From DATKMG01 sp035541995 (GTDB lineage Bacteria > Acidobacteriota > Terriglobia > Versatilivoradales > Versatilivoraceae), in the NCBI GenBank assembly GCA_035541995.1, contig DATKMG010000319.1, positions 1 to 14,019 of the forward strand: a DNA stretch of 14,019 nucleotides. The letters run 5' to 3'. Below, piece after piece: positions 1 to 7,915 of this stretch. The translations under genes were made by a program, and so were the position numbers. The notes beneath the pieces are model-generated. The model was not told the origin of the DNA. It saw nothing but the letters and a program-made list of their open reading frames with translations, and did no database searches. Every line of letters begins with the position of its first letter. Position 1 is the stretch's first letter.

Positions 1-674
1 GCATAAAGTCCAATGACTCGAATGAAAACCCAGACTATCAGGAGTACTACGAACAGGGCACCCACAACGTGCAATATGATTCCGGATTTCAAATGCCGCA
101 GATACGCGCCGAACCCTAGCTGAATATAAACACTAGCAAACGCGAAGATTCCAAGCTGACGCAGTGAAGGATTGTCGGGTTCTTCAAATTGCCGGGTCAA
201 GCTTCCTTCCCCTTTCCAGTGACTGGAGGTAACCCACGCCAGGCTCACTACCATACAGAAGAACGCCTGGGCCAGGCATCCATGGGCAATTGAGATTGCA
301 GCGGGGAGAAAATACAGCACAGTGATCCCACCCAGGATTCCTTGCGCTATCACAGTTCCGAGCGCCAGCCAACCCAACCGCCGCACGGGCTTTCTAGGCT
401 CATTCGTCCAAAGCCAAATGGCCAGAATCACAGTTAGCAGGCCCACTATGGCGGCAATCAGGCGATGACCATGTTCGTAAAAGATTCCTCCCACCATAGG
501 AGGCGTCAAAGAACCATAGGAGAGGGGCCAGTCCGGCACGGCTAGACCGGCCTCATTCCCTGTCACTAAAGCCCCGGCAATGATTAGACACCAGGTGCAG
601 CAGGCTGTCAGGACCGCAAAACGATGCAATCCTCTGCCGCGGGAATGAAAAGAAGTGGTCTCTTGCATAATCAT
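1..674 (-). CDS. ctaA: Haem A synthase (CtaA/COX15 family), 3' end cut off by window edge
   Basis: Integral membrane enzyme that oxidises the C8 methyl group of haem O to the formyl group of haem A, the cofactor of the aa3-type oxidase encoded in the same window. I translated 224 codons on the minus strand with no stop; the C-terminal part lies outside. Family signatures are clear: GNEAGLAVPDWPLSYG (residues 39-54), YEHGHRLIA (66-74), a second conserved histidine in AHGCLAQAFF (130-139), and H194/H202 in a later helix. About five hydrophobic helices are visible. The first periplasmic loop has V46 and S52 where the Bacillus-type enzyme carries a redox cysteine pair, so this is the cysteine-less form. 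The start is 674 (ATG) or 668 (ATG two codons later); neither has a clear Shine-Dalgarno sequence. A frame-shifted reading of this region also gives a short 62-residue ORF, which I consider spurious. Confidence 0.93.
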   Translation of the reverse strand, partial: MIMQETTSFHSRGRGLHRFAVLTACCTWCLIIAGALVTGNEAGLAVPDWPLSYGSLTPPMVGGIFYEHGHRLIAAIVGLLTVILAIWLWTNEPRKPVRRLGWLALGTVIAQGILGGITVLYFLPAAISIAHGCLAQAFFCMVVSLAWVTSSHWKGEGSLTRQFEEPDNPSLRQLGIFAFASVYIQLGFGAYLRHLKSGIILHVVGALFVVLLIVWVFIRVIGLY

Positions 675-976
675 GTCATTTGGATACGACAGGGCAGATG
701 CACCCCATTCTGCCATCTAAGCCGCCAGCACTTCTGACCTCTTTTCTATGCCAGAGTTTAGTATAGTGATGAATTATAAACCCGAACTCTGTAATCGCGG
801 ATACAGAAGTTGACATAAATCGAATTTTTCTGCCTTAGCCTATCCCGAAGACTACGACCGTCGTCACTTTAGACTGCGACTTCAGATTTCAGATTGCGCC
901 GAAAGTCCAGGTTTGGCATACAAACACGTTTCTAGGTCCTGAAATCTGAAGGAAGAATGATTCCTGCCACCTGCCT
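675..976. other. 302-base intergenic gap between lipoprotein gene and ctaA
   Basis: No coding region is supported on either strand. It holds a perfect 13-base inverted repeat (880-892 and 939-951, separate entry). It also holds a TATAAT hexamer on the minus strand at 778-773, about 100 bases before ctaA, which could be a -10 box. No good -35 box lies 16-18 bases upstream of it, so I do not call a promoter. A TTGACA on the plus strand at 810-815 has no matching -10 and no gene ahead of it. Confidence 0.6.
880..951. repeat. Perfect 13-base inverted repeat with 46-base loop
   Basis: CTTCAGATTTCAG at 880-892 is the exact reverse complement of CTGAAATCTGAAG at 939-951. It starts 25 bases after the stop codon of the lipoprotein gene in the direction of transcription. 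The stem is AT-rich, the loop is long and no T-run follows on the minus strand, so it is not a convincing intrinsic terminator. It could be a degraded transposable-element end or a long-loop RNA hairpin. Confidence 0.5.
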
Positions 977-1765
977 TTAGGATGTCGCTTTCATTGTGAA
1001 ATCGACGGTTTTCGACTCCTTGGCTGCCACACTCACCTTTTGGGTGAGAGTTCCCAGTTTCTCATGCCAGACTTCAATCGTGTAATCCCCTGCAGGCAGT
1101 CCTTTGATGGCATAGGTTCCATCCTTGCCTGTGATGGCAAAGAACGGATGCTTCAACACGCCGATATAACTCTTCATCCAGGGATGGACGTTGCACTTGA
1201 CAGGGATCATGACCTCTTCGCGGGCAAAAGTCTGCTCGATAGGTGGCACACCGGGAGCCATGGACTTGTTCCATTCCCGATTATTAGCTGGCACAGGGTG
1301 AATGTTGTGAGTCGTTGGATCGCTATTCACAACCTTGATTGGTTGTCCCGCCTGTACGCCGACTACGTGAGGCGAATACATGCATCCTTTCTGGTCCAGG
1401 ATAACAGGCTCCTTTGAAGGCTCATACGCCTTGTCACCAAGGCCATCCTTAACGTATACAAACACATACTCAAGAGCATTGTTTTCGTTGACCACCAGCT
1501 GGTCCGAGTACACCGCTTCCTTATGAGCTGCGGCACAGTAAGCCTCCGCATCCATGCGGATCTGTACGGGTTTTGGCTTCTCCCCTTCAAAAGAAACTTT
1601 ACCGGAAATGGTGGCTCCGTTAGCCAGATCGACCACTGCCATCTGGCCGCCAGCCGGTGCTTCTGCTTTTTGTTCCTCAGGCTTCTTCTCTCCGCCTCCG
1701 CAGGCCAGCAGCGTCCACGTTAGAGAAATAACGGCAAATCGAGAAAACTGTCTTTTGGTGTTCAT
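977..1765 (-). CDS. Cupredoxin-like lipoprotein with carboxypeptidase-regulatory-like C-terminus
   Basis: Predicted exported, lipid-anchored copper electron carrier of 262 residues. The N-terminus has a signal peptide ending in a lipobox (LLAC, lipidated C22), then a Lys/Glu/Pro-rich linker (26-40). The beta-rich core contains NSDPTTHNIH (147-156) and KCNVHPWM (190-197). This gives a full type-1 copper set: H153, C191, H194 and M197, with the C-x2-H-x2-M spacing of amicyanin. The last 50 residues (GKDGTYAIKGLPAGDYTIEV at 213-232) look like the carboxypeptidase regulatory-like beta-sandwich. Its place after the octahaem cytochrome gene, 103 bases away, suggests electron carriage between the quinol oxidoreductase and the oxidase; copper delivery is an alternative. 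The ATG at 1765 has only a weak, distant AGAGG. Function is inferred from motifs and context. Confidence 0.82.
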   Translation of the reverse strand: MNTKRQFSRFAVISLTWTLLACGGGEKKPEEQKAEAPAGGQMAVVDLANGATISGKVSFEGEKPKPVQIRMDAEAYCAAAHKEAVYSDQLVVNENNALEYVFVYVKDGLGDKAYEPSKEPVILDQKGCMYSPHVVGVQAGQPIKVVNSDPTTHNIHPVPANNREWNKSMAPGVPPIEQTFAREEVMIPVKCNVHPWMKSYIGVLKHPFFAITGKDGTYAIKGLPAGDYTIEVWHEKLGTLTQKVSVAAKESKTVDFTMKATS

Positions 1766-1837
1766 TTAGCTTTTAACCTCTTATGGATAGATTCAGAACC
1801 AACATGGCTGAGTGATATTAACTTGAATTCAGAAGAC

Positions 1838-1855
1838 ACGGTTCCTCGTAACCGT
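1838..1855 (-). other. Small hairpin in the octahaem cytochrome-lipoprotein gap
   Basis: ACGGTT and AACCGT form a perfect 6-base stem around a 6-base loop, starting 13 bases beyond the stop codon of the octahaem cytochrome gene. No T-run follows on the transcribed strand, so it is more likely a pause, RNA-processing or 3'-end stability element than a strong terminator. A stem this short could also arise by chance. Confidence 0.3.
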
Positions 1856-1868
1856 TTTCGTCTGCCTA

Positions 1869-4800
1869 TCATCGTCGTGCGACCTTCACCGAAGCCGCCG
1901 GATTACGGCCAAGAAGGCGGCGCTGCTCTTCAGGGGTGAGCTGAAAAAGATATCGGACCAGTAATTCCGCCTCGTCCCCTTCGTAACCTGAGAAACTGGC
2001 CGGCAACGGCCCGGCAAAAACCCAGCGTTCCCCTTCACGACGGAACAGTCCTGAGGGCATGGAGGTTCCGGGAGCAATCATGGAAGGATCGGTGATCCAT
2101 CGGGTAGTCCAACCCGGCTTCAAACGTTCCCTGGCCAACAAGAAATTCGGCGCGGTTGCATTCTTGTCATGGTTGGGATCGCCCGTGGCATGACATTTCA
2201 GGCAAGGAGCCGCCGAAGAAGTAAACAGCTGACGAGCCATCTCATTTTCCTTGGGGGTCAAGGGTTCGAGCTTGGGTGGTATGTAGGGTTGGGCTTGTGA
2301 AGCCAGGGCCCCAAAGAAACGAACCAGCTTGCCGATTTCTTCATTTGAGAAATTGAAAGTGGGCATCCTCACCTTGAGGTAATTTCTCACACCATTCCGG
2401 TTGATATCCTTGGTATTCATTGGCGGATTACTGAGAAATCGCGCCAACCAGTTCGGATCAACCCGGGCTCCTTCGCCGACGAGGGTTGGTGGCAGCTGCT
2501 CTTTCCAGTCGGGATCCTGGTACTTTGGCACCCCCGACAGCATCGACTTCTGGTTGGGCCGTAGCTGGTGGCACCCCATGCAGTTATACTTGTTTATTAC
2601 CCACCAACCCTCGCGAATAGCCTGCCTCTGGTCTTTCGGGTCATAGAAATAACTGGGAGGCAGGGTCGAGTCCACGCTACCCAGCAGGAACGTGGAAAGT
2701 GCCGTGATCTCATCAGAACTCAGCTTAAAGTCCGGCATGCGCAACTTCTCTAGCGGGGGCTTGATTTTTCCCTCATCGTAGATTTCCGGTTTTTGGAGTT
2801 TATGCTCAAAGAAACCTTTGTGGTCATACCACCCTTCCTTCTTGGCCTTGTGGGTTAGCAATGCAAAATCCAGGCGTTCAATGGGCTTGCTGCCCTCCCG
2901 AGTGAGTTCAGTGCCGATGCGTCCCTCCTCCTCCAACCCGGCGATCTCATGGCAGCCTGCACACCCGAAATGCCTCACCCAACGCAAACCTTGTTCCTTC
3001 AGTCTTGGGTCGTTCATGAATGCGGCACTCGCATAGGTAACCCCGGGTTTCTTGAGGGTGATCAAGTAACTGGCCACGTCCCGGGCTTCATCCCAGGTGA
3101 GTCGCAAGTTGGGCATGACCGTCATTTGTTGAACTTGAAGTTCGTGACCGTCATTTGGGCACTGCGTGTGATCCAGGTCAAAAACGTAAGGGATTCCTTT
3201 CTTGGCATAGTCCTCAGGACCTATGTCTCTTTTCTCAAAGGCGCAGTAAGGACGTGTTCGTTCTCTGGGATTGTGAACCCAGCGGACTAAATACTCGTAG
3301 TTTGCCTTCTCTCCGACCCGCGTCAGATTGGCCGCGAACGTCCCTCCCTGTGTTTGAGCCCCTTCGCCAATAGAATGACAGCCGAGGCAACCCCTTGTTT
3401 CCAACAGCTCTTTTCCCCGGATCGCGTCTCCCGGCTTTTGCGAGTCCAACTGGCCCTGGACTCCGACCTGCCAGATAAATGCAGCGATAGCTTCACGCTG
3501 CTCTTTGTCCAGGCGGAATGCCGGCATTTTAGTGGTAGGGCGGAAGACATGAGGGTTCTCGAGCCAGACGGGGATCCAATCCATGCGGAGCTTTACCCGC
3601 ACCTCTTTCAAGCTGGGCCCCGCCATTTTCTGCTCTCGCAGCAGGCTCTTCGATTGCCTGTCGAGCTCTTCCAGGTGATGTTCCATCAAGCTAATATCCT
3701 GCCGCATTGCATCGGCACGCGCATAAAGCCGTTGGGCATCTGTATTATCCGCGGCAGCGTCTGCCTTCCTGATGGTTTCAGTGATTGTTTTTTCCGTTTC
3801 TTGCTGTTCTACTTCCACTCTCCGGATTGCCTGACGGGCACTGAGTAGTGCTTCTGTCTCGACATCAAACCCTTCGTATCGGTGGCAACCGATGCAGACC
3901 CGGTGCCTAAAAAGCTCTTTTCCTTTGCTCAATCGGTCGGCGTGTTCAAGGTACAGATCAGCTGCATGACACTGGTGACAACCAGCCTCCACGTTCTTTT
4001 TTTCGTACAAGGGCCAGAGCCAGTGCTCATACTGCCCGTGGGCTTTTTCCACACTGGTCGTCGCTGTCCCATTGCCATTATGGCAGGGTGTACAACCGAA
4101 TTTCTCGGGATCGTGGATCTGGAGTAAAACAGGGCGAGGATGGCTGGTAAATGCATCTTCCCCTCCCATATCTGCTTTGGTCAGAGTCAGTGGCTCACGG
4201 ATCCCGACGTGACAAGACTCGCAGCGATCTACCAGACCTACCTCTTTCACGTGGATTTGCTTGATCTCCACGTTGAACTTCTCCGTTTTTCGCAACAAAC
4301 CAGCCACCTGCTCCTCAGTCAAACCCTCCAGATGGTCCTTCAGATAGGCGTCTCGGTTCTGTCTTAATTCTGTAGATGGACGGACTAACTCTGCTCGTTC
4401 GGAACTCAGACTTGCTTTGCGGGCCTGAAGGCGATTGAATTCAGCCTCCAACTCGTCAAAAGAAAAACTCGCCTTTCTTGTCTTGCCCGAGACGTCGGGG
4501 TTTGAGAATTCCACCGTAAAAGGACCCTTTTTGACTCCATCGATTTCACGCCGGATAGAATCCTTGGCAGAAGGACTGGCGATTTCCTCCTGATAAACTA
4601 GGGCACTGATCTGTCCCCGAGCTAGCGAAAAAGGTTCGGTGATCGCGGTCAATCCCGGAATAATTTCGGCATTGAGCTCGCGGTCTATCTGAGATAGACG
4701 AGGGGCAATGGACTTTTCAGCCGTCAAAAGTTGTTCTTCCAAATGGCGGAATTCCTCTGATTGACGCAGCGCCTTTTCAGCTGATGCTTGTTTGGGCTTG

Positions 4801-4991
4801 GTCTTCAGTAAGAACTGGGTATAGAGCTTCACAAAGCGCTGTTGGTAATTCTTCCAGGGGCGGAGACCATAGACTTCCTCATATACGGCCCAGGCCAAGG
4901 AGAACACTAGCAACAAAGAAACAACCAGAAGCGGCAAGCTCAGCGATTGGGTTGAGACCGGATCATTTTCAGCAATAGGTTCGTTGGGCAC
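1869..4991 (-). CDS. Membrane-anchored octahaem c-type cytochrome (1040 aa)
   Basis: Large electron-transfer subunit next to the split cytochrome b genes. An N-terminal helix (about 17-37) anchors it; the rest should face the periplasm. Eight CxxCH haem sites begin at C257, C300, C338, C366, C535, C677, C804 and C930. The first three have no Met-containing partner nearby and several free histidines, suggesting bis-His haems. The later five are each followed by a likely axial Met in an MP motif (M489, M626, M752, M876, M978), as in class I cytochrome c domains. Charged, heptad-like coiled coils lie at about 67-110 and 383-455; the second separates haem site 4 from its presumed Met. The GTG start at 4991 is supported by GGGGAGG five bases upstream; the next in-frame Met is far inside. 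It probably replaces cytochrome c1 as electron acceptor from the Rieske protein. Exact family not recognised. Confidence 0.9.
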   Translation of the reverse strand: MPNEPIAENDPVSTQSLSLPLLVVSLLLVFSLAWAVYEEVYGLRPWKNYQQRFVKLYTQFLLKTKPKQASAEKALRQSEEFRHLEEQLLTAEKSIAPRLSQIDRELNAEIIPGLTAITEPFSLARGQISALVYQEEIASPSAKDSIRREIDGVKKGPFTVEFSNPDVSGKTRKASFSFDELEAEFNRLQARKASLSSERAELVRPSTELRQNRDAYLKDHLEGLTEEQVAGLLRKTEKFNVEIKQIHVKEVGLVDRCESCHVGIREPLTLTKADMGGEDAFTSHPRPVLLQIHDPEKFGCTPCHNGNGTATTSVEKAHGQYEHWLWPLYEKKNVEAGCHQCHAADLYLEHADRLSKGKELFRHRVCIGCHRYEGFDVETEALLSARQAIRRVEVEQQETEKTITETIRKADAAADNTDAQRLYARADAMRQDISLMEHHLEELDRQSKSLLREQKMAGPSLKEVRVKLRMDWIPVWLENPHVFRPTTKMPAFRLDKEQREAIAAFIWQVGVQGQLDSQKPGDAIRGKELLETRGCLGCHSIGEGAQTQGGTFAANLTRVGEKANYEYLVRWVHNPRERTRPYCAFEKRDIGPEDYAKKGIPYVFDLDHTQCPNDGHELQVQQMTVMPNLRLTWDEARDVASYLITLKKPGVTYASAAFMNDPRLKEQGLRWVRHFGCAGCHEIAGLEEEGRIGTELTREGSKPIERLDFALLTHKAKKEGWYDHKGFFEHKLQKPEIYDEGKIKPPLEKLRMPDFKLSSDEITALSTFLLGSVDSTLPPSYFYDPKDQRQAIREGWWVINKYNCMGCHQLRPNQKSMLSGVPKYQDPDWKEQLPPTLVGEGARVDPNWLARFLSNPPMNTKDINRNGVRNYLKVRMPTFNFSNEEIGKLVRFFGALASQAQPYIPPKLEPLTPKENEMARQLFTSSAAPCLKCHATGDPNHDKNATAPNFLLARERLKPGWTTRWITDPSMIAPGTSMPSGLFRREGERWVFAGPLPASFSGYEGDEAELLVRYLFQLTPEEQRRLLGRNPAASVKVARR

Positions 4992-5096
4992 CGCTTCCTC
5001 CCCTTACAAAATCAAGGCCAAAGGACCGGAGGAACCCCTCGTTCCCAGATGGTTGAACATGCTTTCTCTCCAACCCGCTGCTCTGTCCTCTTGCCC

Positions 5097-6032
5097 TCAA
5101 ATATTGAACCACGGCGTAATCCATACGTACTTAATTCGGAATGCCAGACGGATAAGCATCTTTACAGGTAGAAGCATCATTGTAATCAGAAAGAACTGCA
5201 GACTCAGGTACTGAAGCAAGGTCATACGCTGGTAGACTTTGCGGTTGAAGCCCTTCAGCGTTATCAGCTTGTGCACACCAATACCCGCCAGTGCAGCATA
5301 GAGACCTATTACAAGTGCTCCAAAAATTCCCTTCCCCCAGGCACTGGAAATGCGAAAAAGATCAGGGAGATCTCGGTTCGCCTCGAAAACCAAGCGGTTG
5401 TGATCCCAAGTCTGGCCGGGCCAAAACCACATCCAGCCGGGTCCCCGGATGAAAGTCCCTATTGCAACCATCGACAGCCATAAAATCATGAATCCGAAAC
5501 AAAACGCCAAAATTGCAAATTTCCGCTGCTTGAAGGTGTAATACCCATTCCCCAACGGATTAGCATCCATATAGGGAATAGCCATCAATCCAACCAGGAT
5601 GAGCGTTGGAAGCACCACTCCTGCCATCCACGGGTCGAAGTAGACCAACATTTCTTGTAGGCCGAGAAAATACCAGGGCGCCTTGGCCGGATTCATGGTC
5701 AGTGTTGGGTTAGAAGGTTCTTCCAGGGGGGCATTTAGAGTAATAGACCAAACCATCAGCAAGAGGGTCACGATGACGGCGGCGAGGAACTCGATGCGCA
5801 GCAAGAACGGCCAGACATGAACTTCACGCTCCCAGCCGGCTTTCCAAGGTTGTACCTTGCGGTGATGTGTTTTGGCGAGCTGGGGATCACCTTCCAACTG
5901 GGCAATCAACCGATCGTTGGCCAGAGACTGTCGAAGACCGTACCAGGCATAAAAGGGGACCAGTACCAACAATGCCACGATCGGAACATTATCCGGCGCT
6001 GAGGCAATTTCCCAAAGCTGACCCCAATCCAT
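5097..6032 (-). CDS. Cytochrome b C-terminal half (subunit IV-like) of quinol:cytochrome c oxidoreductase
   Basis: Second half of a split cytochrome b, 311 residues, forming part of the quinol-oxidation site with the b6-like subunit. The diagnostic stretch is NPAKAPWYFLGLQEMLVYF (114-132), the position of the PEWY loop; here the sequence is A118-P119-W120-Y121, so the usual Glu is replaced. Hydrophobic helices lie at about 15-32, 78-100, 132-154, 172-195, 235-256 and 272-297. That is six, against three in chloroplast-type subunit IV, so it is about twice as long, with an extra helix in front and two or three behind. The ATG at 6032 has AGGAGG five bases upstream. It lies 233 bases after the b6-like gene, separated by a repeat relic, and 105 bases before the octahaem cytochrome gene. 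Confidence 0.88.
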   Translation of the reverse strand: MDWGQLWEIASAPDNVPIVALLVLVPFYAWYGLRQSLANDRLIAQLEGDPQLAKTHHRKVQPWKAGWEREVHVWPFLLRIEFLAAVIVTLLLMVWSITLNAPLEEPSNPTLTMNPAKAPWYFLGLQEMLVYFDPWMAGVVLPTLILVGLMAIPYMDANPLGNGYYTFKQRKFAILAFCFGFMILWLSMVAIGTFIRGPGWMWFWPGQTWDHNRLVFEANRDLPDLFRISSAWGKGIFGALVIGLYAALAGIGVHKLITLKGFNRKVYQRMTLLQYLSLQFFLITMMLLPVKMLIRLAFRIKYVWITPWFNI

Positions 6033-6064
6033 TGAAACCTCCTCTCAAAGCCTTGATCAAATCC

Positions 6065-6240
6065 ACCGCAGAGTCGCGGAGTCGCAGAGGCATTTTCCAA
6101 TCCCGTGGAAAATGGGTTTCAACCCCTCTTAGCCGAACTTGTATAACCTGGAACCGAGATTTCGCTGCACTGCAATTGGACAGCCCAAAATACCTTCCTA
6201 TTATTCAATTCACTCTCTGCGCCTCAGTGCCTCCGTGGTT
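6065..6240 (-). repeat. Decayed, internally deleted GxxExxY element between the two cytochrome b genes
   Basis: The left end (6065 onward, ACCGCAGAGTCGCGGAGTC) and right end (ending CTCCGTGGTT at 6240) are inverted copies of the termini seen around the intact GxxExxY gene. Read on the minus strand from the ATG at 6243, the right end gives MNHGGTEAQRVN followed by a stop and then IIG. This matches the intact N-terminus MNRRAAESQRVNQITESIIG. The interior of about 120 bases no longer resembles the gene. The unit begins 25 bases after the stop codon of the cytochrome b6-like gene and ends 32 bases before the start of the next gene. Confidence 0.75.
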
Positions 6241-6265
6241 CATTTATCACTTGAGCCCGATAGGC

Positions 6266-7171
6266 CTACAGTTTTCTCTCTTCTTTGATCTCCGATTCCA
6301 ATACCACTGGGGAAGGGCCAGAAATGCCTCCGTCCTTTCGGACGCGCCAGAAGTGCACTCCCATGAAAACCGCAGCGATGATCGGAATGGCAATACAGTG
6401 CCAAATATAAGCCCGCAGCAGCGCATTCGAATCCACAATGGAACCCCCCAACAACCCAAAGCGTACGTCATTGTAAGGGGTCATCCCGAGTTGATGGCCG
6501 AAGGGACCTTCGCTTCCAAGTAACGGAGTGGCTCTTGCCATGTTCGTGCCGACCGTGACAGCCCAGAAACCCAACTGGTCATCCGGCAAAAGGTACCCTG
6601 TAAAAGAGAGAAGCATGGTCAGGAGCATGAGCAACACTCCCACAGCCCAATTGAACTCCCGCGGCTTCTTATATGATCCAGTCAGAAAAACCCTGAACAT
6701 GTGCAGCCACACGGTAATAATCATGAGGTGAGCTGCCCAGCGATGCATGTTTCTGAGTAACTTCCCAAAGGGAACGTCGTGCTCGAGATACAAGATATCC
6801 CGAAACGCCTGAACTTTGGATGGATGGTAATAAAACATCAATAGGGCGCCTGTGAAAGTCAAGACGATAAATAGATAAAAGGTAATGCCTCCCATTCCCC
6901 AGGTATAGTTGTAAGCCACTGCATCTCGATTGATCTTGGCCGGATGCAGGTGAAGAAAAACGTTGGATAGAACCCCCAGTGCACGGCTACGTGGTTTCTC
7001 GTCATGCTTGACCCTGAAAATTGATTTGTAGAGCTGGGTTTTTTCCGGTTCTTTAAGGATTTTCATGTCTTCCACAGCCTTATCCTTAAGAACCTGAACC
7101 TCTTCCCGAACCTCCTTGATCAGAGTAGTCAGGCCTTTCTTGTTATTGTTAGATTCCTTTTCACCTGCCAT
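6266..7171 (-). CDS. qcrB: Cytochrome b6-like subunit (cytochrome b N-terminal half)
   Basis: Di-haem cytochrome b N-terminal domain, 301 residues, carrying quinol electrons across the membrane. Four core helices (A-D) lie at about 95-116, 144-165, 175-196 and 254-275. The haem ligands are H143/H157 in helix B (13 residues between) and H258/H273 in helix D (14 residues between). The 14-residue gap in helix D is the b6 or Firmicutes-type signature, unlike 13 in mitochondrial-type cytochrome b. It is preceded by an unusual 70-residue N-terminal extension rich in Lys and Glu with coiled-coil character (about 16-45), presumably cytoplasmic. The ATG at 7171 has GGAGG six bases upstream. The gene follows the Rieske gene by 38 bases, so they are probably co-transcribed. 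Confidence 0.93.
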   Translation of the reverse strand: MAGEKESNNNKKGLTTLIKEVREEVQVLKDKAVEDMKILKEPEKTQLYKSIFRVKHDEKPRSRALGVLSNVFLHLHPAKINRDAVAYNYTWGMGGITFYLFIVLTFTGALLMFYYHPSKVQAFRDILYLEHDVPFGKLLRNMHRWAAHLMIITVWLHMFRVFLTGSYKKPREFNWAVGVLLMLLTMLLSFTGYLLPDDQLGFWAVTVGTNMARATPLLGSEGPFGHQLGMTPYNDVRFGLLGGSIVDSNALLRAYIWHCIAIPIIAAVFMGVHFWRVRKDGGISGPSPVVLESEIKEERKL

Positions 7172-7209
7172 ATGGACCCTCCAGCTCTCACGAAGAATTC
7201 GTTGCGCCG

Positions 7210-7848
7210 CTACAGCGGCAGGAAAGCTCCTGGATCATGGAAATGGGAACGTCCACCCTTAGGCCAGTCGTAAAGAACGCTGGTGTCAACAACTATCTGT
7301 CCCTCAGCATCCAGTTCCACTTTGGCCCGGTCCATGGGTCGTGGAGCCGGTCCTTCGAAATTGATCCCTTCACTGTCATAGCCGCTTCCATGACAGGGGC
7401 ATTTGAATTTATTTTCGCTGGGTTTCCAGTCGGGAGTGCAGCCCAAGTGAGTGCAACGTGCATAGATCACAAACAAACCTTCAGTATTGCGAACTACCCA
7501 GATCCTATAGTCCTTTTGATACTTGGTGTCCACACCATAACCAAAATCCGATGGATAACCTATCCGAAATACCGTATTGGGCTCGAAGAGAACGCGTGGG
7601 AAGAAGTAACGCAGGAACATGAGGAAATTAGTTCCCAGGAATCCCAATGTGCACGCAAGCACAATACGTCGTCGCCTTGGAATCGGACCAAGAGGCTCGG
7701 AACGAGTTCCTCGGAAGACGCGGGAAACCTTCACAAACCAAGACGCAAATCTTCCGGGGGCCCGCTGCGCTTCCGAACTGGCTGGTTCCGGCTGTCTTTC
7801 ATCTCCAGGGCTCATAGGCACTGTTTCGCGATCATCTTTTGTCAGCAT
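7210..7848 (-). CDS. qcrA: Rieske [2Fe-2S] protein of quinol:cytochrome c oxidoreductase
   Basis: Takes one electron from quinol and passes it to the cytochrome c partner. The 212-residue protein has a polar N-terminal tail of about 60 residues, an arginine cluster (58-61), one membrane helix (62-82) as anchor, and a C-terminal Rieske fold. Cluster motifs are CTHLGC (132-137) and CPCHGSGY (150-157): C132, H134, C150 and H153 bind the cluster, and C137/C152 can form the family disulfide. S155 and Y157 match the Ser and Tyr that raise the potential in bc1-type Rieske proteins, which suggests a high-potential centre. The ATG at 7848 has a strong GGAGG four bases upstream. It is the first gene of the Rieske/cytochrome b group and has a candidate promoter about 70 bases upstream. 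Confidence 0.95.
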   Translation of the reverse strand: MLTKDDRETVPMSPGDERQPEPASSEAQRAPGRFASWFVKVSRVFRGTRSEPLGPIPRRRRIVLACTLGFLGTNFLMFLRYFFPRVLFEPNTVFRIGYPSDFGYGVDTKYQKDYRIWVVRNTEGLFVIYARCTHLGCTPDWKPSENKFKCPCHGSGYDSEGINFEGPAPRPMDRAKVELDAEGQIVVDTSVLYDWPKGGRSHFHDPGAFLPL

Positions 7849-7915
7849 TCAACCTCCAAATGCCCAAAGCACATAAAACTCCGACGGTTTTCTTCATGTG
7901 AATTTGTGACTTATA

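Noticed and set aside
184..372. 62-residue minus-strand ORF
   Set aside because: Out-of-frame reading of ctaA; the correct frame gives the COX15/CtaA signatures without interruption from 674 to the window edge.
773..778. TATAAT on the minus strand as the ctaA promoter
   Set aside because: There is no acceptable -35 hexamer at 16-18 bases; a single hexamer in AT-rich DNA is weak evidence.
3354..3848. 164-residue plus-strand ORF with several Cys and His
   Set aside because: It lies fully inside the octahaem cytochrome gene on the opposite strand; the Cys and His residues come from chance reading of that gene.
5867..6523. 218-residue plus-strand ORF
   Set aside because: Antisense to both cytochrome b genes and the relic between them, where the minus strand carries clear conserved motifs.
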